Both the position numbers and the translations under genes were made by a program. From CAZNMF01 sp035547155 (GTDB lineage: Bacteria; Acidobacteriota; Vicinamibacteria; Vicinamibacterales; SCN-69-37): 28,200 nucleotides of DNA. The notes beneath the pieces were generated by a model. That model did not search any database. It was given only the letters and a program-made list of their open reading frames with translations, and was not told the origin of the DNA. Positions 8,507 to 14,978 of this stretch are shown here, one piece after another. Numbering within the stretch: position 1 is the first letter of the stretch; each line of letters begins with the position of its first letter. Location: assembly GCA_035547155.1 (NCBI GenBank), contig DASZVJ010000055.1, positions 1 through 28,200 on the forward strand, read 5' to 3'.

Positions 8507-8540
8507 CGGAATCGGGCGGCCACAAGGGCCGCCCCTACGA
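8507..8540. repeat. Palindromic REP-like element, copy 1
   Basis: A perfect 8-base inverted repeat (GGGCGGCC at 8514-8521, GGCCGCCC at 8527-8534) surrounds a 5-base loop, ACAAG. It lies in the 243-base gap between the divergent fusion-protein and antiporter genes. Apart from this element and the heptamers, I see no gene or clear promoter in that gap. A degenerate copy in the opposite orientation lies at 17629-17661. Palindromes with CCCTTGTGG-type loops are, from memory, common dispersed repeats in environmental bacterial genomes. It could also act as a transcription stop or an RNA structure. Confidence 0.65.
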
Positions 8541-8719
8541 CGGACGACAGGCTTCGGACTGCCGATAAGACGTGCGATCGTGCGCTGAAGTTGCGTGATC
8601 CCGCTTCGTCCATCGCGTGCGGTGACGACCGGGCACACGTCTCCAGCGGGACAAACACGACATCTTCGTCGAAGTTGCAGGCGATCGCCACGGGCCGATG
8701 AAATAATGACGCCCGCGCG

Positions 8720-11263
8720 ATGTCGATGAACCTTCCTGCGATTCTGCTGCTGCTGGCCGGACTGCTGATCCTGGTGAGCTTCGTCCAGCGTCTGGCCGCC
8801 CGATGGACGCTGCCGGCCTCGATCCTCTTCGCCATGATGGGCGCGGTGATTGGTGGCGGTGCGACACTCGTCCTGCACAGCGGGACGGGCGGTGTCTTCG
8901 GCGAGCTCGCGCACGCCTTCGTCGACCTGCCGATCACGGCAGACACGTTCATGTACGTATTCGTGCCCGCGCTGCTCTTCCAGTCGTCGCTCAGTGTGGA
9001 CATCCGGGGTGTGTTCGAGGACGCCGCGCCGATCTTCCTGCTCGCCGTCGTCGCCGTACTTCTCGCGACCGCCGTCATCGGCGTCGCGCTGATCCCGTTC
9101 GCGGGCGTGCCGGTCGTCGCGTGCCTGCTGCTGGCGTCGATCGTGGCGACGACGGACTCGGTGGCCGTCATCAGCATCTTCCGCGACGTCGGCGCACCGG
9201 CCCGGCTCTGCCGGCTCGTCGAAGGCGAAAGCCTGCTCAACGATGCCGCGGCGATCGTCGCCTTCACCGTGCTGCTCGGCATGCTGCTCGGCCAGCAGGA
9301 CACGAGCGTCGCGTCGGCGGCGATTGCGTTCGTCTGGACGTTCATCGGCGGCATCGCCTTCGGCTATCTCGGCACGCGGCTCGTCGTCTGGGTCCTGCCG
9401 TGGCTGCAGGATCTGCGGCTCGCGCAGGTGACGCTCACGCTCGTCCTGCCGTATCTCGTCTACATCATCGGCGAGCGCGCGCTCGGCGTGTCGGGCGTCA
9501 TCGCGGCCGTGACCTCAGGTCTCGTGATGGGTGCCATCGGCCCGCCGCGCATTCCACCGAGCGATTGGCGGTTTCTCGTCGAGCTCTGGGAGCAGCTCGC
9601 GTACTGGGCCAGCTCCCTCATCTTCGTGCTCGCGGCGCTGCTGATCCCCAAGCTGCTCTTCGACGCCAACCTGCACTTCGACGTGAGCGCGCACGACGCG
9701 CTCGTGCTGCTCGTCATGCTGCTGGCCGCGTTCGCCGCGCGTGCGCTGATTCTCTTCGGCTTCTTTCCGCTGATGACCGCGGCGCATCTCGGACAGCGCG
9801 TCGGCCATCGCTTCAACGTCGTCATCCTGTGGGGCGGACTGCGCGGCGCGGTCACGCTCGCGCTGGCGCTCGCGATCACCGAGAACGACGCGGTGCCGGC
9901 GGAGGTCAAGCGGTTCATCGGCGTGCAGGCGACCGGCTTCGTGCTGTTCTCGCTGCTCGTGCCGGGGCTGACACTGCGATCGGTCATCCGCTGGCTCGGG
10001 CTGGATCGCCTGTCCGCGTTCGATCAGACGCTGCGATCGCAGGTCCTGACGCTGTCCCGTGGCCGCGTCGCCGATACGGTCGAGCGAATCGGCCGCCAGT
10101 ATCGCGTCAACGACGAGCTGATCGCCCGCACGACGCGCGCGTATCGATCGGAGCCCGCCGCGACCCCGGCGGCGGCACTGGCCCCTCCGTCGGCCGCGCT
10201 CGTCGCCAGCGACGAGGAACAGCTGCGGCTCGGCCTCGTTGCGCTGACGCAGCGCGAACGGGAGATCGTCCTCGAGCACTTCGATGCGCGGACGGTGTCC
10301 GGCGAGACGGTCGAAGATCTGCTCGGCAGTCTCGACAGACTCCTCGATCGAGCGCGCACGCGCGGGGCCAGCGCGTACCTCGACGCCGGGCAGGCGATCG
10401 TCGGCTTTTCGCGATCGTTCCGCTTCGCGCACCTGCTCCATCGCCGCTTCAGCATCGACGGCCCCGTCGTCGATCGGCTCGCCGATCGCTTCGAGCGGCT
10501 GTCGGTGAGCCGCATCGTGCTCGAGGAGCTGGCGCCGTACGTCGATGAAACGCTTGCGCGGCTCGTGACACCGGCCATCGCCGCGCGGCTGCGCGAGCTC
10601 GTCTCGACACGCCAGGCGATGACGACCGCCGCGCTGGAGGCGATGGGCGCGCAGTATCCCGAGTACGCGGCGCTGCTCGAAGAGCGCTTCCTGCGACGCC
10701 TCGCCCTGCGGCGCGAGGATCTCGAATATCGATCGCTCTTCGACGAGCACGTCATCGGCCCGGAGCTGTTCGGCGTGTTGCAGCGCGAGATCCAGGAAAC
10801 GCGCGCCGCGGTGCTCGAACGTCCGCGGCTCGATCTCGGGCTCGAGACGCGTGCGCTCATCGCGCGCGTGCCGATGTTCGCCGCGCTCGATCGCGATCAG
10901 CTCGATGCGCTGAGCCGCCTGCTGCGCCCGCAGCTCGCGGTGCCCGACGAGCGCTTGATCAAGATCGGCGCTCCTGGTGACGCGATGTACTTCATCGCGT
11001 CCGGCGTGCTGGAAGTCATGGCCGCCGGTCAGCGCATTCTCCTGAGCCGCGGCGATTTCGTGGGCGAGATGGCGCTCGTCCTCAACCAGCCTCGTCAGGC
11101 GGACGTCACGGCGCTGTCGTATTGCCTGCTGCTCACGCTCGACCGCCGCGATTTCCAGAGCCTGCTCCGCGGCAACGCGCAGCTGCGGGAGATCATCGAT
11201 CGCGAAGCCACGGCGCGCGCCCGGATGAACGAAGGGGCACGCGCGGACGGCGTGCTAAGGTAG
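8720..11263 (+). CDS. CPA1-type Na+/H+ antiporter with C-terminal cyclic-nucleotide-binding domain
   Basis: The protein has 847 residues. The first 420 or so contain about 12 hydrophobic segments with CPA1 signatures: ATTDSVAV near residue 145, EGESLLNDAA with N174-D175 as the likely ion-translocation pair, and WGGLRGAVTLALAL near 372. A long charged helical region (about 425-710) follows. The C-terminal CNBD (about 715-835) contains the phosphate-binding cassette GEMALVLNQPRQADV, with the Glu and Arg spaced as in protein kinase A-type sites, so ligand binding is plausible. The protein should exchange sodium for protons across the inner membrane, possibly gated by cAMP or c-di-nucleotides. 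No Shine-Dalgarno sequence precedes the ATG. Antiporters of the NhaP or plant SOS1/AKT-like type with such tails are known. Confidence 0.93.
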   Translation: MSMNLPAILLLLAGLLILVSFVQRLAARWTLPASILFAMMGAVIGGGATLVLHSGTGGVFGELAHAFVDLPITADTFMYVFVPALLFQSSLSVDIRGVFEDAAPIFLLAVVAVLLATAVIGVALIPFAGVPVVACLLLASIVATTDSVAVISIFRDVGAPARLCRLVEGESLLNDAAAIVAFTVLLGMLLGQQDTSVASAAIAFVWTFIGGIAFGYLGTRLVVWVLPWLQDLRLAQVTLTLVLPYLVYIIGERALGVSGVIAAVTSGLVMGAIGPPRIPPSDWRFLVELWEQLAYWASSLIFVLAALLIPKLLFDANLHFDVSAHDALVLLVMLLAAFAARALILFGFFPLMTAAHLGQRVGHRFNVVILWGGLRGAVTLALALAITENDAVPAEVKRFIGVQATGFVLFSLLVPGLTLRSVIRWLGLDRLSAFDQTLRSQVLTLSRGRVADTVERIGRQYRVNDELIARTTRAYRSEPAATPAAALAPPSAALVASDEEQLRLGLVALTQREREIVLEHFDARTVSGETVEDLLGSLDRLLDRARTRGASAYLDAGQAIVGFSRSFRFAHLLHRRFSIDGPVVDRLADRFERLSVSRIVLEELAPYVDETLARLVTPAIAARLRELVSTRQAMTTAALEAMGAQYPEYAALLEERFLRRLALRREDLEYRSLFDEHVIGPELFGVLQREIQETRAAVLERPRLDLGLETRALIARVPMFAALDRDQLDALSRLLRPQLAVPDERLIKIGAPGDAMYFIASGVLEVMAAGQRILLSRGDFVGEMALVLNQPRQADVTALSYCLLLTLDRRDFQSLLRGNAQLREIIDREATARARMNEGARADGVLR

Positions 11264-11280
11264 CGGAACGGAGGCCAGCC

Positions 11281-12144
11281 ATGCGGTGGTCATCGCGCGG
11301 ACGCAGCACCGACATCGAAGATCGTCGAGGCGAAGGGGCAGGATTCGGTGGCGGGGGCATTGGCCGCATCGCGCCGATCGGCCTGGGCGGGCTCGCGATC
11401 CTCGTCGTCCTCAGTCTCGTCACGGGCCAGAACTTTCTGTCGGTGCTCGACGAAGGCGGCGGCGATCCCAACGTGCCGTCGACGACCACGGCCACGACCC
11501 CACGACCGTCATCACCTGAAGAAGAGCGCATGGTCGACTTCGTGTCGTTCGTGCTCGACGATGCGCAGCAGACGTGGGAGTCGATCCTCGGCAGCCGCTA
11601 TCATCACGCGAAGCTCGTGCTGTTCACCGATGCGGTGCAGTCGGCGTGCGGCATGGCGGAATCAGCGACCGGGCCGTTCTATTGCCCCGGCGACGAGAAG
11701 GTCTACATCGACCTCGGCTTCTATCAGGAGCTGAAGGATCGCTTCGGCGCGCCCGGCGAGTTCGCGCAGGCGTACGTGCTCGCGCACGAGATCGGCCATC
11801 ACGTGCAGAAGCTGACGGGCATCGAGGAGCAGGTCCGGCGCGCGCAGGAATCGAATCCGAGCCAGGTCAACGCGCTGTCCGTGGCGATGGAACTGCAGGC
11901 CGATTGCTACGCCGGCGTCTGGGGCCACTCGACGTCACAACGCAACATCCTCGAGCAGGGCGACGTCGAGAGCGGGCTCAACGCCGCGGCCGCGATCGGC
12001 GACGATCGCATCCAGCGGATGGCCGGCGCCCGCGTCGCGCCCGAGCGATTCACGCACGGATCATCGGCCGATCGCGTCTCGTGGTTCCGCCGCGGTCTCG
12101 AGAGCGGCGACGTCCAGAGCTGCAACACGTTCGCGAGCCGCTAA
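11281..12144 (+). CDS. ypfJ: YpfJ-like neutral zinc metallopeptidase
   Basis: The 287-residue protein starts at ATG 11281 behind a GGAGG site, 17 bases after the antiporter gene. It has the whole family pattern: MRWSSRGRSTDIEDRRG at the N-terminus, a glycine-rich stretch, one membrane helix (about 31-48), then a periplasmic peptidase domain. The zinc site is HEIGHH (H169, E170, H173) with E204 in MELQADCYAGVW as the likely third ligand. SACGMAESATGPFYC is also typical. The family is membrane-anchored and of unknown natural substrate. Length matches the usual 280-300 residues. The protein family is certain; the symbol is borrowed from the E. coli homologue. Confidence 0.95.
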   Translation: MRWSSRGRSTDIEDRRGEGAGFGGGGIGRIAPIGLGGLAILVVLSLVTGQNFLSVLDEGGGDPNVPSTTTATTPRPSSPEEERMVDFVSFVLDDAQQTWESILGSRYHHAKLVLFTDAVQSACGMAESATGPFYCPGDEKVYIDLGFYQELKDRFGAPGEFAQAYVLAHEIGHHVQKLTGIEEQVRRAQESNPSQVNALSVAMELQADCYAGVWGHSTSQRNILEQGDVESGLNAAAAIGDDRIQRMAGARVAPERFTHGSSADRVSWFRRGLESGDVQSCNTFASR

Positions 12145-12170
12145 CGCGCGCGACGATCGCGGCGTCCGGC

Positions 12171-12803
12171 TCACACGCACTTCACGCCCGTGCCGCCGAT
12201 CCCGCAATATCCGCCAGGATTCTTCGCCAGGTATTGCTGGTGATAGTCCTCGGCATAGTAGAACGGCGGCACGTCGGCGAGCTCCGTTGTGATCGACGGA
12301 TAGCCGTGCTTCGCGAGCGACTGCTCGTAGACCATCTTCGACGCTTCGGCCGCCTGCCGCTGGCGATCGGAGAACGTGTAGATCGCCGATCGATACTGCG
12401 TCCCGACGTCATTGCCCTGCCGCATGCCCTGCGTCGGATCGTGACTCTCCCAGAAAATCCGCAGCAGTTGCGCGTAGCTGACCTTCGCGGGATCGAACAC
12501 GACGAGCACCACCTCGGTGTGGCCCGTGCGGCCCGAGCACACCTCTTCGTACGTCGGATTGTGCGTGTAGCCGCCCGCGTAGCCGGCGGCCGTCGTGTAG
12601 ACGCCGGGCAGCTCCCAGAACTTGCGCTCGGCGCCCCAGAAGCAGCCGAGGCCGAAGATCGCCTGCTCGAGGCCGGCAGGAAACGGCGGCTCGAGCGCCG
12701 TGCCAAGCACGAAGTGCCGATCCGGCACCGGCATCGGCGTCTCGCGGCCCTTCAACGCATCGTCGGCCGTGGGCATGATCGACTTGTGCGAGCGAAACAG
12801 CAT
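12171..12803 (-). CDS. msrA: Peptide methionine (S)-S-oxide reductase MsrA
   Basis: The 210-residue protein starts at ATG 12803, with AAGGAG about nine bases upstream; the much longer open frame above it is non-coding. The catalytic cysteine is C54 in GCFWGAERKFW. The C-terminal tail GYCGIGGTGVKC supplies C200 and C209 as recycling cysteines for thioredoxin-dependent turnover. AGYAGGYTHNPTYEEVCSG and ESHDPTQGMRQGNDVGTQYR are further family blocks. It reduces the S-epimer of methionine sulfoxide in proteins. No signal peptide is seen, so it is probably cytoplasmic. It follows msrB by five bases in the same operon. Confidence 0.97.
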   Translation of the reverse strand: MLFRSHKSIMPTADDALKGRETPMPVPDRHFVLGTALEPPFPAGLEQAIFGLGCFWGAERKFWELPGVYTTAAGYAGGYTHNPTYEEVCSGRTGHTEVVLVVFDPAKVSYAQLLRIFWESHDPTQGMRQGNDVGTQYRSAIYTFSDRQRQAAEASKMVYEQSLAKHGYPSITTELADVPPFYYAEDYHQQYLAKNPGGYCGIGGTGVKCV

Positions 12804-12808
12804 CGCGT

Positions 12809-13213
12809 CTACTCCTTCGGCACGAAGCCGAGCGAGACGCCGTTGATGCAATAGCGCTGTCCCGTCGGCGCCGGGCCATCGTCGAACACATGGCCGAGAT
12901 GCCCGCCGCAGCGCGCGCAGTGCACCTCGACGCGCGTCATGCCGTGGCTGCGATCGACGGTCGTCTCCACCGCGCCTTCGATCGGCTCGTAGAAGCTCGG
13001 CCACCCCGTCCCGCTGTCGAACTTCGTTTTCGACAGAAAGACGGTCTGCCCGCAGCCGGCGCACACGAACTCTCCCGGCCTTTTCTCCTTGTTCAACGGG
13101 CTGGTCCCCGCCCGCTCCGTGCCGTGACACCGCAGCACCTGGTACTGCGTTGGCGACAGCTCCTGCTGCCACTCGTCGTCCGTCTTCTCGAGCGGGAATG
13201 TCTCGTCGGTCAT
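12809..13213 (-). CDS. msrB: Peptide methionine (R)-S-oxide reductase MsrB
   Basis: The 134-residue protein has a GGAGG site before ATG 13213. The structural zinc is held by C51-xx-C54 and C99-xx-C102. The catalytic cysteine is C122 in RYCING. The block usually written SGCGWPSF reads SGTGWPSF here, so the common resolving cysteine is replaced by T69. C29 in VLRCHGTERAGT is the only cysteine besides the zinc ligands and C122, and sits where alternative recycling cysteines occur in some MsrB proteins. It reduces the R-epimer of methionine sulfoxide, complementing MsrA from the same operon. It is the first gene of the pair and is likely cytoplasmic. Confidence 0.97.
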   Translation of the reverse strand: MTDETFPLEKTDDEWQQELSPTQYQVLRCHGTERAGTSPLNKEKRPGEFVCAGCGQTVFLSKTKFDSGTGWPSFYEPIEGAVETTVDRSHGMTRVEVHCARCGGHLGHVFDDGPAPTGQRYCINGVSLGFVPKE

Positions 13214-13306
13214 CGCATGCCTCCGCGTTTCCTTCGCCGTGTCTCTCTTTATTGTGCCCGCGATCGGCCGCCGCGGCGACCTTGGATCGGGCCTCGACAG
13301 ATCGCA

Positions 13307-13312
13307 TAAGAT
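13307..13312 (+). promoter_or_regulatory. Putative -10 element of a leaderless transcript (TAAGAT)
   Basis: TAAGAT ends seven bases before ATG 13320. TTGGAT at 13282-13287, 19 bases upstream, is a weak -35 candidate. Transcription would begin at or within a few bases of the start codon. No Shine-Dalgarno sequence is visible. Confidence 0.45.
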
Positions 13313-13319
13313 TTCCGCA

Positions 13320-13985
13320 ATGCTCCGGCCGTTCCGGCTCCTGGTCCTGGGCGCGCTCGCCCTGTTCGTCTACGCCGCGTTCTTTGCCGTGCCGGACAAC
13401 AAGCCCGACGCCGACGCGTTCGACGCCGATGCCGTCGCCAACTACGAGCTGGAGATGTGGAAGGCGGCGAAGGTCCACTCGGAGTTCAGCATCTTCCTCA
13501 ATTCGACGATGATGCTGCGTGATCTGAATCGGATGACGTGGTATCGCGCGGCCCAGGAAGGCTACTCCGCGTCGCGTGCGCTCAACGGCTTCGTGTTCCT
13601 CACCGCCAAGTACGAGCGCGTGATGCCGGATCTGGAAGACGCGCTCGACGTCGAGAAGACGGTCAAACAGCTGACATTCGATACGCCGGCCGTCGCACGG
13701 ACGCAGCTCGACTGGCTGGTGTCGGCGCGGCTGAAGAACAGCGACGACAACGAGACAGGTCACCTCGCGTCGCTGATGGCGGAAGAGTACGGCGCGCGAT
13801 TCCACCTGCGACCGGATCAGGTCTACGCCGCGACCGCACCGCGGGCCGAAGCCTACAAGACGTGGATCCTGGGCGGCCCCGATCCGGACTACACGACGAT
13901 CGGCAAGCTGCTCGTCGAGTCGTACCGCAACCTGAAGCTGATCCTGCAGCGTGTGCGCGCGCCCCGGCCCACCGCCGTCCCCTAG
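13320..13985 (+). CDS. Membrane-anchored protein of unknown function
   Basis: From ATG 13320 the protein has 221 residues and begins MLRPFRLLVLGALALFVYAAFF, a single signal-anchor helix. I chose this start over one 81 bases upstream because that extension is non-hydrophobic and the chosen ATG has a -10-like hexamer directly before it. The rest is soluble, rich in charged residues and probably mostly helical, with segments such as NYELEMWKAAKVHSEFSIFL and WYRAAQEGYSASRALNGF. I do not recognise the family, and no catalytic motif stands out. Its stop TAG shares a base with the GTG start of the phospholipase gene, so the two are probably made together. That hints at a role in envelope lipid handling, by context only. 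Confidence 0.83.
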   Translation: MLRPFRLLVLGALALFVYAAFFAVPDNKPDADAFDADAVANYELEMWKAAKVHSEFSIFLNSTMMLRDLNRMTWYRAAQEGYSASRALNGFVFLTAKYERVMPDLEDALDVEKTVKQLTFDTPAVARTQLDWLVSARLKNSDDNETGHLASLMAEEYGARFHLRPDQVYAATAPRAEAYKTWILGGPDPDYTTIGKLLVESYRNLKLILQRVRAPRPTAVP

Positions 13986-14896
13986 TGTCCGTTCTCTCGC
14001 TCTTGCGCGCGCGCCGGGCGCGCGGCAGTCGGCCGCCGCACGACGATGGCGCGCGCATCGCGCTCGTCGTCGAAGGCGGAGCGATGCGCGGCGTGATCTC
14101 CGCAGGCATGGTCTGGGCGCTCGAAGATCTCGGCTACGTCGAGGCATTCGATGCGGTCTATGGCTCCTCCGCCGGCGCGATCAACGCGGCCTACTTTCTC
14201 GCGGGACAGGCCGGCCTCGGCACGACGATCTACTACGAGGACATCAACAACGCGTCGTTCATCCGTCTCGGCCGTGCGGCCGTCAGACGTCCGATCGTCA
14301 ATCTCGGCTATCTGCTCGATGACGTCGCGATCGGCCGGAAGCCGCTGCGCGTCGATCGCGTGTTGACGTCGCCGTCGCCGCTGTCGGTGCTCGCGACCGA
14401 CGTCGATCGGCAGTCGCCGCACGTGTTCAATGCCTTTGCGACCGCGCGATCGCTGTTCGCCGCGCTTCGCGCTGGCGCGACCATGCCCGTGGTCGCCGGC
14501 GATCCGTTCGTGCACGACGGCGGCCGCTATCTCGATGCGTCGCTGAGCGAGCCGATTCCCGTGCCGGCCGCCGAAGCGAACGGCTGCACGCATGCGCTGG
14601 TGCTGCTGACGCGCAGCGGCGCGATGCACGCCCGCCCGTCCGCGTTCGATCGCTATTTCGTGGCGCCGCGGCTGCGCCGCATCTCACCCGCGCTCGCCGA
14701 TCGGTATCTCACGCGGGCCGAGCCGTACTCGCAATTGATCCACGCGATCGACGCGGGCGCCGGGCCGCGCGGCACCATGGCCGTCGAGGGTCTGCGCGTC
14801 GACGGCCTGCGCGTCAGCAAGCTCGAGTGCCGCCGCGATGTCCTGCTCGACGCCGCCCGTCGCGGCTACGACGTCGTCGTCGCAGCGCTGGGGTAA
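13985..14896 (+). CDS. Patatin-like phospholipase
   Basis: The best start is GTG 13985, overlapping the upstream stop (TAGTG), which gives 303 residues. The oxyanion-hole motif is VEGGAMRGVISAG, the nucleophile elbow is GSSAGA with S62, and the second dyad residue is D178 in HDGGRYLD. Order and spacing match bacterial patatin-like enzymes of the YjjU kind. They hydrolyse acyl esters of phospholipids or related lipids through a Ser-Asp dyad. No signal peptide is seen, so it is probably cytoplasmic or peripheral to the inner membrane. It is translationally coupled to the membrane-anchored unknown protein. Period-seven repeats begin at the base immediately after its stop codon. Confidence 0.92.
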   Translation: MSVLSLLRARRARGSRPPHDDGARIALVVEGGAMRGVISAGMVWALEDLGYVEAFDAVYGSSAGAINAAYFLAGQAGLGTTIYYEDINNASFIRLGRAAVRRPIVNLGYLLDDVAIGRKPLRVDRVLTSPSPLSVLATDVDRQSPHVFNAFATARSLFAALRAGATMPVVAGDPFVHDGGRYLDASLSEPIPVPAAEANGCTHALVLLTRSGAMHARPSAFDRYFVAPRLRRISPALADRYLTRAEPYSQLIHAIDAGAGPRGTMAVEGLRVDGLRVSKLECRRDVLLDAARRGYDVVVAALG

Positions 14897-14917
14897 CGGT
14901 CTGCGGTCTGCGGTCTG
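14897..14917. repeat. Three perfect tandem heptamers (CGGTCTG)
   Basis: CGGTCTG is repeated exactly three times, starting right after the phospholipase stop. Two GCGGCGG heptamers follow at 14921-14934. The period of seven is shared with three other intergenic spots in the window although the unit differs. Confidence 0.75.
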
Positions 14918-14962
14918 CAGGCGGCGGGCGGCGGGCAATGATCTGCGGCCGGCAGACCGCAG
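14908..14962. repeat. Inverted repeat pairing the heptamers with a downstream arm
   Basis: CTGCGGTCTGC (14908-14918, and the same word at 14901-14911) is the exact reverse complement of GCAGACCGCAG at 14952-14962, an 11-base stem with a 33-base loop. It lies between the phospholipase stop and the M1 peptidase start, just upstream of the TACAAT hexamer. It could end the upstream transcript or fold near the promoter. No T-run follows, so it is not a classical terminator. Confidence 0.55.
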
Positions 14963-14966
14963 CCCG

Positions 14967-14972
14967 TACAAT
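14967..14972 (+). promoter_or_regulatory. Putative -10 element of a leaderless transcript (TACAAT)
   Basis: TACAAT ends six bases before the GTG start at 14979, with no Shine-Dalgarno sequence between. This supports both the GTG start and a transcript beginning at it. The -35 region is poor. Confidence 0.5.
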
Positions 14973-14978
14973 CCTTCC

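Noticed and set aside
12145..12170. Possible bidirectional terminator between ypfJ and msrA
   Set aside because: The 26-base gap has no convincing stem and no T-run.
12804..14147. Upstream extension of the msrA frame to 658 codons
   Set aside because: The extra residues are arginine-rich and antisense to msrB-adjacent and phospholipase genes. MsrA of normal length begins at 12803 behind a good ribosome site.
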